From contig CP133159.1 of the NCBI GenBank assembly GCA_030913385.1, forward strand, positions 3,246,584-3,310,583: a stretch of 64,000 nt of DNA. The letters are read 5' to 3'. This stretch comes from Cytophagaceae bacterium ABcell3 (GTDB lineage Bacteria; Bacteroidota; Bacteroidia; Cytophagales; Cytophagaceae). Positions within the stretch are counted from its first letter, which is position 1; the number at the start of each line of letters is the position of its first letter. The notes under the pieces are model-generated. The model made no database searches. It worked only from the letters and a program-made list of their open reading frames with translations, and was not told where the DNA came from. The position numbers were made by a program, and so were the translations under genes. Of the stretch, positions 57,719-64,000 are shown piece after piece.

Positions 57719-58639
57719 TTAAGCAAAAAGCTTAGAGAGCCTGAACAAGAAAAACCTGGTATCTACAACGCCTCTTAAGTTTGCCCTGAAGAGCTTTATT
57801 TTTGAATTAAAAGATTCCGCATTTGCATTGGTAGATCTATTGTCAAAGAAGTTTAGAATATTGCTCATATGGTTGCTTACTGTATTTGCTACCGTTAAAA
57901 ATTCTTTAATTTCCATCTCATGAGTTTTATTGATCCATTCATTAAACTTTTTTTCAGCGGAAATTTTTGTGTTGCTTTCATATATTAGCCTAAACTCAAG
58001 AACATGGTCATAAGCTTTTTTGAGGTCTGGATAATTTTCAAAAGCTATGTTGGCTCTCTGCTCTTGGCTTTGAGTCCAATCAGCTTTCTTTTTGGCAAAG
58101 ACATACCTGCAGCGGGCCAAAAGTTGCTTTGGGGTGTCCCCATTGGGCAATAAGGGTGCTTTATACCTAACGCCATTCTTTTTGGCAGCTTCGATAGCCT
58201 TGTTTTCCATATCCAGTTCAACCCATCTTTGATTGACCCTTATATGTTGTAGAGCCTCCAGGGCCAGCCTTACTACATGAAAGCGGTCTGTAACCAAATT
58301 TGCCATGGGGAAACATGTTCTTGCGGATGACTCCATGTTTTTTGCCATGTCAAGGGTTACTTCCTTTACTTTATTCCTTTGTTCCAGAGGGATTTTCTCC
58401 AGAACTTGTATGATATTTGCCGACAATGTGCCTTTTACAGAAGCTACCAAAGAGCCTCTTTTGCCTCTCCCGTTTTTATTGGTAATAAAAGTGTACAACT
58501 CTCCTTTTGACAGTGCAACTTCGTCTATACTGAGATGCTCTCCGATATTGTCCGGAAAGACCAAATAGTCTTCTGCATGCTCTTTTTGTTCCCACTGCTT
58601 AAACCCACTGCTTTTCTTCTTATAGTGCCTCCTCAACAA
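57719..58639 (-). CDS. ISAon1-type transposase, catalytic part
   Basis: 306 residues as bounded by a TTG at 58639. The frame is in fact open upstream to about 58710, overlapping the N-terminal gene in the +1 frame. ISL3 DDE domain: LSIDEVALSKGELYTF (first Asp), VTLDMAKNMESS (second Asp), STNANAESFNSKIK (Glu), with the helical insertion between. Expression may need its own start or a +1 shift near the TTTTTTAAAAGG run at the end of the upstream gene. Confidence 0.88.
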   Translation of the reverse strand: MLRRHYKKKSSGFKQWEQKEHAEDYLVFPDNIGEHLSIDEVALSKGELYTFITNKNGRGKRGSLVASVKGTLSANIIQVLEKIPLEQRNKVKEVTLDMAKNMESSARTCFPMANLVTDRFHVVRLALEALQHIRVNQRWVELDMENKAIEAAKKNGVRYKAPLLPNGDTPKQLLARCRYVFAKKKADWTQSQEQRANIAFENYPDLKKAYDHVLEFRLIYESNTKISAEKKFNEWINKTHEMEIKEFLTVANTVSNHMSNILNFFDNRSTNANAESFNSKIKLFRANLRGVVDTRFFLFRLSKLFA

Positions 58640-58670
58640 ATCCCCTTTGACCTCATAATAGCTGCCAATG

Positions 58671-59057
58671 TTACCAATGGTATCTTCGCGGGTCTCGACC
58701 TGTACCTTTTAAAAAATCTGAAAGCTCTTGAGTGATTTTAGAGCCTTCAGCTACAAATGAATAGTCATTGTAAACTATTTTGTTCTTGCATGTTTTATGC
58801 CTCCACCTTCGTCGCTTAAATTCAAGATAAACGGCTTTTCCCCTTATAGGGAAATCTTGCACAATTTTAGGTTCATAAAAACCTTTAGACTCGTACTCTT
58901 CAGGATTATGTTTTCCTAATAGCCGGTTCTGCTCAATGAGGTTGATTTTATAAAAGGATCTTTTGCTGTTCAGGTCACATAGCTCTATTACAGCTTCTAT
59001 TTCAAAAAAATCTAGTATGCCTTCCGGCAAAAAAGGGGCAATAATATTTTCTTTCAT
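58671..59057 (-). CDS. ISAon1-type transposase N-terminal region protein
   Basis: 128 residues. Opening MKENIIAPFLPEGILDFF is typical of the separate N-terminal protein of ISAon1 elements. It includes a basic zinc-ribbon-like stretch (YLEFKRRRWRHKTCKNK) likely to bind the IS ends. It ends at DPRRYHW, where the second frame takes over. Confidence 0.85.
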   Translation of the reverse strand: MKENIIAPFLPEGILDFFEIEAVIELCDLNSKRSFYKINLIEQNRLLGKHNPEEYESKGFYEPKIVQDFPIRGKAVYLEFKRRRWRHKTCKNKIVYNDYSFVAEGSKITQELSDFLKGTGRDPRRYHW

Positions 59058-59184
59058 CTTGCCTTAAAATTAACAAATCAAACCAAAACTCCCCAACTTT
59101 TACGTGTGAGCCCATAAAGTTCCTTGTGGCTACGCACAATTATTACTTTTGCAGCAGATCCAAAGTAGGTTATTTTTAGTTCTT

Positions 59185-59218
59185 TTGTTTCTTAAACGCT
59201 ATAAGTTTTATATATTTG
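59185..59218 (+). promoter_or_regulatory. Bacteroidota-type promoter of the DUF6268-like gene
   Basis: TATATTTG at 59211-59218 fits the -7 consensus TAnnTTTG, and TTG at 59185-59187 lies 23 bases upstream as a -33 element, the long end of the normal spacing. The ATG follows 24 bases after the -7 box. Confidence 0.5.
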
Positions 59219-59242
59219 AAGGTTGACTCCTTTAAATAAATC

Positions 59243-60346
59243 ATGAAACTAAACGTATTCTTACTTCTTTCTTTTTTAACTGTCTCTTTTCAGCTACAAG
59301 CTCAAGACGAACCTTGGGAGGACGATGATGATGAAGACTACAGCATTTATGAAGATTTTGGAGTAGAAGAAGGGAGGGAAACCAGGCGTTTTGCCCATCC
59401 CAAAATTTTTGGTTTAGCACCAGCCAAACTGGTTTCTGTTGGGTATGATGTAATGGGAAGCAATACCCTTAACAGTGACTCTCTATACCCTTACCCAGGA
59501 GAGTCAACAAGAATAAGGGCGGCCCACGGTCTTCGGTTGTTTGCCAATATTCCGGTTATTTCACACAACAGGCTCCTTGTAAATGTAGGAGGTAGTTATA
59601 TCCGAACAAATTATGTTATGGAGAATGACATAAACCATCCATTCCCTAACCTTTTGCAAGAAAAAGGACTTACAAGTATGGGGCTAAACACCACCATATT
59701 CAAGCCGGTATCTGAGAAAAACTTTGTAATGGGTTTTGTAGCAGGAGATTTAAACGGAGACTATACCTTAACAAACCCTCAGCACCCTAGACACACAAGG
59801 TTAACATGGGTGGCCATGTATGGTAGGAGAGTACACGACCGCCTTCAATATGCTTTTGGTGCTACCCAATCATACCGGGCAGGTGAGGTCAATTATTTCC
59901 CTGTCATCATGTATAACTACACAAGTGCTGACAGAAAGTGGGGAATAGAGGCTCTATTGCCGGCAAGGGCACACTTCAGACGCACATTTAACACCAGAAA
60001 TATCCTTATGCTAGGTTTTGAACTTGAAGGACAAAGTTACAGACTTAACGACAGGGATAACTTATTTCCAAGGGTAGGGGAAACACATGCCGCTCATATG
60101 GCGCACTATGATCCAAACAACCTAGAATTAAGAAGATCTGAAATCCGTGTGAGGGCCATCTACGAAAGAGGGTTAACCGATTTCATTTGGATTTCAGGCC
60201 AATTTGGATATGTCATTAACTACAACTATAATGTAGATAGTGGTGACTTCTTTAGGGGGTTTTTCGGAAACCAACCATATGTGATGCAGAACCGTTTAAG
60301 CAACCCTCTGTACTTTAACATCAGCTTAAACTTGGTAAGCCCATAA
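59243..60346 (+). CDS. outer membrane beta-barrel protein, DUF6268-like
   Basis: 367 residues. Signal peptide (MKLNVFLLLSFLTVSFQLQAQ) and then a very acidic stretch (DEPWEDDDDEDYSIYEDFG). About a dozen amphipathic strands of a barrel follow (RLFANIPVISHNRLLVNVGG; FVMGFVAGDLNGDYTL; YAFGATQSYRAG; IWISGQFGYVINYNYN). It ends PLYFNISLNLVSP. This matches Bacteroidota outer-membrane proteins grouped as DUF6268; function unknown. It has its own promoter and a strong shared terminator behind it. Confidence 0.82.
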   Translation: MKLNVFLLLSFLTVSFQLQAQDEPWEDDDDEDYSIYEDFGVEEGRETRRFAHPKIFGLAPAKLVSVGYDVMGSNTLNSDSLYPYPGESTRIRAAHGLRLFANIPVISHNRLLVNVGGSYIRTNYVMENDINHPFPNLLQEKGLTSMGLNTTIFKPVSEKNFVMGFVAGDLNGDYTLTNPQHPRHTRLTWVAMYGRRVHDRLQYAFGATQSYRAGEVNYFPVIMYNYTSADRKWGIEALLPARAHFRRTFNTRNILMLGFELEGQSYRLNDRDNLFPRVGETHAAHMAHYDPNNLELRRSEIRVRAIYERGLTDFIWISGQFGYVINYNYNVDSGDFFRGFFGNQPYVMQNRLSNPLYFNISLNLVSP

Positions 60347-60484
60347 GTAATTGTCTGAATCGGGATGCATGGGGTTTCAGGAATTTCTGGATTAGGGTAT
60401 GAATGAGCCCCTAAAAGAAGTGCTTGAATACTTGCCTTAAGCTGGCTTAAATTAAATATAGTTTCCAAAACCCATTAACCTGAC

Positions 60485-60526
60485 AAAAAAAGGATCGTAA
60501 AGCTTTTGCCTTACGATCCTTTTTTT
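60485..60526. terminator. bidirectional intrinsic terminator
   Basis: AAGGATCGTAA and TTACGATCCTT form an 11-bp perfect stem around a 10-base loop, with A-run before and T-run after, so it works in both directions. It lies between the convergent DUF6268-like and DUF2147 genes. Confidence 0.92.
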
Positions 60527-60551
60527 ATGTTGCAGAACATAAACCTTTCTA

Positions 60552-61031
60552 CTATTTCTTTTTTTGCAACCTGGTCCATGTATCTGTACGGCCAATAGCA
60601 GAAACACCGATGTACCCACGAACTTCTAAGGTATTATCGTCTTTCATTTTAATGGTACAGCTGTAAGTACTGCCGTTTTCTGGATCGTAGATGGTACCAT
60701 TATCCCAAGTCTTTTTTCCTTTATACTCAAAATCCTTAAGAATCCTATATCCTAGTAATGGAGTGCTTCTCATGGACTCATCGGGATTGTTAACATCTGT
60801 TTTAGCTTCACCTTTTTCATTTTTTGGCTCTAGTAGCCATACTATTTTACCGTAATACTTGTCTCCAATTTTGGAAACCTTCACTTTGGCACGTCCATTT
60901 CCAGGCTCCCATACGCCTACAAGAGCATCTCCCTCATCATCTGACTGCGCAGACGGTGCAAAAGAAGACAAAGTAAAGCTAAGCATTAAGCTTAGTACAA
61001 TTAGAGGTATCGTTCTCAACGTATTTTTCAT
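60552..61031 (-). CDS. DUF2147 family secreted protein
   Basis: 159 residues. Signal peptide (about 1-28, SFTLSSFAPSAQS). The DUF2147 core is VGVWEPGNGRAKVKVSKIG, YYGKIVWL, LGYRILKDFEY, WDNGTIYDPENGSTYSC, and LEVRGYIG...RTDTWTR. This beta-barrel-like lipocalin-style fold is exported; the role is unknown, though it has been proposed to relate to envelope or lipid handling. It is 23 bases downstream of the lipoprotein gene and probably in the same transcript. Confidence 0.9.
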   Translation of the reverse strand: MKNTLRTIPLIVLSLMLSFTLSSFAPSAQSDDEGDALVGVWEPGNGRAKVKVSKIGDKYYGKIVWLLEPKNEKGEAKTDVNNPDESMRSTPLLGYRILKDFEYKGKKTWDNGTIYDPENGSTYSCTIKMKDDNTLEVRGYIGVSAIGRTDTWTRLQKKK

Positions 61032-61054
61032 TGTTTTTTATAGTTAGATAATAT

Positions 61055-61576
61055 TTATTTGCTTACTTCCAAAAGGAATACCAAGTCAGCTTTTAATTCA
61101 AAATCATCTTCATAATCTTCGTTAATATTGGCATCAATGACAAGAAAAACCTTATCCGCTGATTTGAACTTTGCCAATTCAGCTTTTTCTGATACACCAG
61201 GTGTTAACGATGCAGACGAAGCTGGAACAGGAGACTGAACAGCTACCGAGGTAAGAGAAGAGCCGCCGCCAACCATTTGAACCACTATACTTTCAAAAAG
61301 GTCAAACGTCTCTTCATTGTTTGTCCTCAAGGTAACTTCTTTTACTCTAATGTTCTTAATATTATCACGAGAGACGCCAGCGCTTTCTAGAACCTCTTCC
61401 GGGGAAAATACTATTTCAGCTTGTGACTCATTAGACCCCGGAAACATAGGCCCTTCTAAAACCAGGCTTATGTCAGAAAGATGATATTCTAATGTTTGCT
61501 TTTCTCCTGACCCGCAAGAAAAAAGTGCCAAAACAATAAATCCAAGCAAACACTTGGCTAAAACCTTATTTGTCAT
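61055..61576 (-). CDS. lipoprotein of unknown function
   Basis: 173 residues with a clear lipobox (LALFSCGSG, Cys about 21). The mature part is beta-rich and acidic, with a Ser/Val/Pro-rich middle (SSLTSVAVQSPVPASSAS). Predicted cell-envelope location. No family was recognised. It precedes the DUF2147 gene by 23 bases. Confidence 0.75.
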   Translation of the reverse strand: MTNKVLAKCLLGFIVLALFSCGSGEKQTLEYHLSDISLVLEGPMFPGSNESQAEIVFSPEEVLESAGVSRDNIKNIRVKEVTLRTNNEETFDLFESIVVQMVGGGSSLTSVAVQSPVPASSASLTPGVSEKAELAKFKSADKVFLVIDANINEDYEDDFELKADLVFLLEVSK

Positions 61577-61944
61577 AATTATAAATAATAAATTAAAGCT
61601 AAAAGTAATAGGAAAATATCAGATGTTCAAGTTTATATATTACGATTACATCAGATAATTGTTGTTTAAGAATGAAAGGTAATCTTGATATAGGTGCAAA
61701 AGTCAAAAAATCACCTATATTTATAGCATCGGATAAGTGCAGGGAAACTTACGAAGTGTGGATTTCGTAAAACCTCTAGGGCTGTAATATTTTTAACCTT
61801 CACCCATAAAGTATAAGAAGGAGCTATGGCATTGGGTTAAAGTCATAGCAGTAACCAAAGACGATGGAGGAGGATAGTGGCTGATACTAGGTTATTTTTA
61901 CGCTTATTTCCTTTAGATTATTTTGGATTTAAATCGCTAGGCCT
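61577..61944. other. intergenic region without recognised genes
   Basis: 368 bases between divergent genes. AT-rich, with short stop-broken frames only. No strong hairpin and no clean TAnnTTTG promoter was seen; TTATTTTGG near 61920 is one base off. Confidence 0.5.
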
Positions 61945-62487
61945 ATGAAATGCATTTCAATTATTTTGGTGTTGGCATCTGTATCTGTAGGTTTCTGCCA
62001 AGAAAGCTTTTTACGTGCTGTTCGCAATGGTGAACTGGCAGAAATAAAAAAACATATCCAAGACAACAACCAATTAGTTCATATCAGGGACTATAATGGA
62101 TATTCCCCCTTAGTACTTGCTGTTATAAACGGCCAGGTTGAAGTGGCAAAACTTTTGTTATCGCAGGATGTAGACTTGAATACCCAAGACTATTATGGCA
62201 ATACAGCCTTAATGGAAGCATGTTATCGGGGAAATGCTGCAATGACTTCATTTCTGCTTCAAAATGGCGCAGACATCAATATCCGAAACAATAATGGGGC
62301 TACGGCTTTAATTTATGCCTCTACCTTCAACCATTGGGAAGTTGTGGCTTTACTAATGAATCATCAAGCAGATACCTCTCTGGTAGACACAAGGGGAAAT
62401 ACCGCCCTAGACCATGCCCTTATGCAGCAAAACCAAGAGGCTGTAGCTATTTTAACAAGCTTTTCCGAGGAATATATTCTCAGATAG
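61945..62487 (+). CDS. exported ankyrin-repeat protein
   Basis: 180 residues with a signal peptide (about 1-18, SVGFCQ) and four ankyrin repeats: NGYSPLVLAVINGQVEVAKL; YGNTALMEACYRGNAAMTSF; NGATALIYASTFNHWEVVAL; RGNTALDHALMQQNQEAVAI. Ankyrin repeats bind proteins; the periplasmic or secreted location suggests an inhibitor or chaperone-like role that cannot be specified. It stands alone. Confidence 0.9.
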   Translation: MKCISIILVLASVSVGFCQESFLRAVRNGELAEIKKHIQDNNQLVHIRDYNGYSPLVLAVINGQVEVAKLLLSQDVDLNTQDYYGNTALMEACYRGNAAMTSFLLQNGADINIRNNNGATALIYASTFNHWEVVALLMNHQADTSLVDTRGNTALDHALMQQNQEAVAILTSFSEEYILR

Positions 62488-62675
62488 CCATTACTTACTA
62501 ACTTGATAAACACAGTCTTATCCTCGTCTGTAGGAAAAGAAGAAATACTGGTTCGCATAGAAATAGCTGCACTGAAAAAAACATTGCAAGTTAGGGTACC
62601 TTATGTAATGTAAGGCTATAATTGCAATGACCGCCAAAGCAAATACTTTTTTAATGTCGCACATAAACGTTAAAT

Positions 62676-63107
62676 ATGGAAGAGTTTTTCAAAAACTTAT
62701 TGGAGTATAATAGCCGTTGTAACCAAGCCCTAGCGCAAAAGCTACAAAAAGCACCACCTTCTAAAAAGGCACTTCAGCTATATTGTCATATTATAAATTC
62801 ACATGAGATATGGAATTGCAGAATAAGGGGAGAGCAGATTGTTACCAGAGATTGGGACATACGAAAAAATGAAAACTTGTGTTTGATAGACTCAGTCAAT
62901 TTGCAATATTCCTTAAAAGTAGTTCTTGAACATGACCTATCATCGACTATCTGGTACTCTTCTATTAAAGGAGAAAAGTATGCAAGGTCTATTAAAGAAA
63001 TCTTATTCCATATCATAAACCACTCCACATATCATAGGGCGCAAATAGCCACAGACTTCAGACAGAACAATAAAGAGCCGGTAATGACCGACTTTATTAT
63101 ACATTAA
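62676..63107 (+). CDS. DinB/YfiT-like four-helix protein
   Basis: 143 residues. Four-helix bundle with the metal-site histidines in CHIINSHEIWNCRIRG (helix 2) and LFHIINHSTYHRAQI (helix 3), the H-x3-H pattern of DinB-family proteins. The family includes thiol-dependent metal enzymes (bacillithiol, mycothiol) and many proteins of unknown role. Substrate unknown. Confidence 0.85.
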   Translation: MEEFFKNLLEYNSRCNQALAQKLQKAPPSKKALQLYCHIINSHEIWNCRIRGEQIVTRDWDIRKNENLCLIDSVNLQYSLKVVLEHDLSSTIWYSSIKGEKYARSIKEILFHIINHSTYHRAQIATDFRQNNKEPVMTDFIIH

Positions 63108-63426
63108 CCCTTGTCCTGTCCGAAACCTGCACAACAACTCCACATTTCACTCACTGTTTCCCCTTTTCAGGAGGTGAGCTTTTCTCCTTTTCACCTTTAC
63201 TATTATCAGTTCCACTTTGATAAATGCGTTGATTGTTTTCAGAATTCGGCTTTTCCTGAGGGTACAGCCTTTGCGGTGGAACAGGTGTATATATATTCTT
63301 CTCTGGTTTCATAAGCAATGGTTTCTATATCTAGGAAACCCTTGTACCTGCTGAATGTTTTAGCTCCAATTTTTTAATACCTTATGAAATTATAAATCAA
63401 AACTTTACTTAATACGTTATTCCGTA
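63108..63426. other. intergenic region without recognised genes
   Basis: 319 bases between the convergent DinB and aconitase genes. A 67-codon frame runs through it on the plus strand but has no recognisable content or coding pattern. No strong terminator stem was found. Confidence 0.45.
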
Positions 63427-64000
63427 TTAACCACCATCTAAAGACCCAGTTCCAGCCAGTTCAGGAACACTTCCGTTTATCCTAAAGTAATTGATGACAC
63501 CACCCTTCATTAAAACCTTTACCTGCCTCTCGCTTAGCGAGTGGGTCAGCTCGTACCTTTTGTTCTTAGATCTATTAATAGCAACATGAGGTTTTCCTTC
63601 CCTAAAATTCTCATGAATATTTTCAAGGAGAATCATGTCACCTAAAGTAATGTCATCATAATCATCCTTATTGGAAAATTCAAAAGGAATTATGCCAAAA
63701 TTTACCAAGTTTTGCCATCCAAGCCGAGCATAACTTTTAGCAATGACCGCTACTTGCCCCAAATATCTTGGAGCTATGGCCGCATGCTCCCGGCTTGAAC
63801 CTTGAGCATAGTTTTCGCCTGCCACTACTATATGACCGCCATAATCGTCTTTGGCACGCAAAGCCCTTTGAGAAAAATTGTCATCTATTATGGCATAAGC
63901 CCACTCACTAATGGCCGGTATATTGCTACGTAATGAAAGTACTTTAACACCTGCTTTCATAATTTCATCTGTAGAAATATTATCTTCCATTTTTAAGGCA
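63427..64000 (-). CDS. aconitate hydratase, C-terminal part (5' end outside window)
   Basis: The frame continues past the apparent ATG (63990) to the window edge (…ALK-MEDN), so this is the last about 190 residues. It is the swivel domain: KMEDNISTDEIMKAGVKVL, RSNIPAISEWAYA, HIVVAGENYAQGSSREHAA (active-site Ser-Arg), PRYLGQVAVIAKSYARLGWQNLVNFGIIPF. The enzyme interconverts citrate and isocitrate in the TCA cycle using a 4Fe-4S cluster held by the missing part. It looks like the mitochondrial-type aconitase of Bacteroidota. Confidence 0.93.
   Translation of the reverse strand, partial: ALKMEDNISTDEIMKAGVKVLSLRSNIPAISEWAYAIIDDNFSQRALRAKDDYGGHIVVAGENYAQGSSREHAAIAPRYLGQVAVIAKSYARLGWQNLVNFGIIPFEFSNKDDYDDITLGDMILLENIHENFREGKPHVAINRSKNKRYELTHSLSERQVKVLMKGGVINYFRINGSVPELAGTGSLDGG

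Larger units (their letters stand above)
57695..59112 (-). mobile_element. ISAon1-type (ISL3 family) insertion sequence
   Basis: 1418 bp. The left end GGGTCACCGTA and the complement of the right end GGCTCACACGTA are imperfect inverted repeats, and both run on to TGGGGA. CATAAAGT flanks at 57687-57694 and 59113-59120 as an exact 8-bp target duplication, standard for ISL3. It carries two frames on the minus strand. Confidence 0.88.

Noticed and set aside
1-64000. Prophage or conjugative element
   Set aside because: No capsid, tail, terminase, relaxase or tra genes were found.

Overview
The window looks like the chromosome of a Bacteroidota bacterium, most likely a Cytophagales-type marine or soil species. 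The signs are a C-terminal type IX secretion (Por/T9SS) sorting domain, an ISAon1-type (ISL3) insertion sequence, the large single-chain PurL, Bacteroidota-style outer-membrane barrels and lipoproteins, a Bacteroidota-type ATE-family transferase, and AT-rich intergenic DNA. No rRNA, tRNA, CRISPR array or prophage was seen.

Layout. 1-9061 is ordinary chromosome: a gene end, a tandem pair of outer-membrane barrel proteins, an orphan histidine kinase, a serine hydrolase, a lipoprotein and purL. 9.1-47.1 kb is an accessory region with two defence blocks. Block 1 (9.8-29.7 kb) carries a PLD-nuclease/SF2-helicase fusion, an AAA+ ATPase/subtilase pair that matches IetAS, a reverse transcriptase that resembles DRT2, and a type I restriction-modification operon (hsdM, hsdS, hsdR, YgjP-like metallopeptidase). 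An AT-rich HEPN-like gene and a DUF262/DUF1524 (GmrSD-like) gene are wedged between hsdS and hsdR. Block 2 (38.4-46.7 kb, minus strand) is a complete Wadjet operon (jetABCD) preceded by a SWIM zinc-finger gene. Between the blocks lie an IS3-family element, two almost identical GIY-YIG nuclease genes, a T9SS-secreted LamG/PKD protein, and a C10-protease gene wrecked by an IS1595-family insertion and frameshifts.

The unifying and least familiar feature is a tandem repeat of about 199 bp with two strong hairpins per unit: hp1, GCCGGACCCGTTCCGGC, and hp2, CCCCGCAACAGGTGCGGGG. It occurs at 9.13-9.45, 29.68-31.58 plus 33.12-34.40 (split by the IS3 element), 38.11-38.40 and 47.05-47.13 kb, always in the same orientation. 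Both defence blocks interrupt the unit at the same place, between a conserved CTGCTAC and hp2. The GIY-YIG genes sit inside the unit at another place, between hp2 and the next hp1.

47-64 kb returns to core-type genes: a frameshifted DUF488 gene, an ATE-family transferase, an OmpR-type regulator, a SWIM/SNF2 helicase, a multi-PAS histidine kinase, an ISAon1-type element with 8-bp target duplication, an outer-membrane protein, DUF2147, a lipoprotein, an ankyrin protein, a DinB-family protein and the 3' part of aconitase.

Functional reading (inference): the window has several independent anti-phage or anti-plasmid systems stacked in cargo slots bounded by the two-hairpin repeat. The repeat may be a recombination landmark or a GIY-YIG-linked selfish repeat. 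No integrase gene is present in the window.
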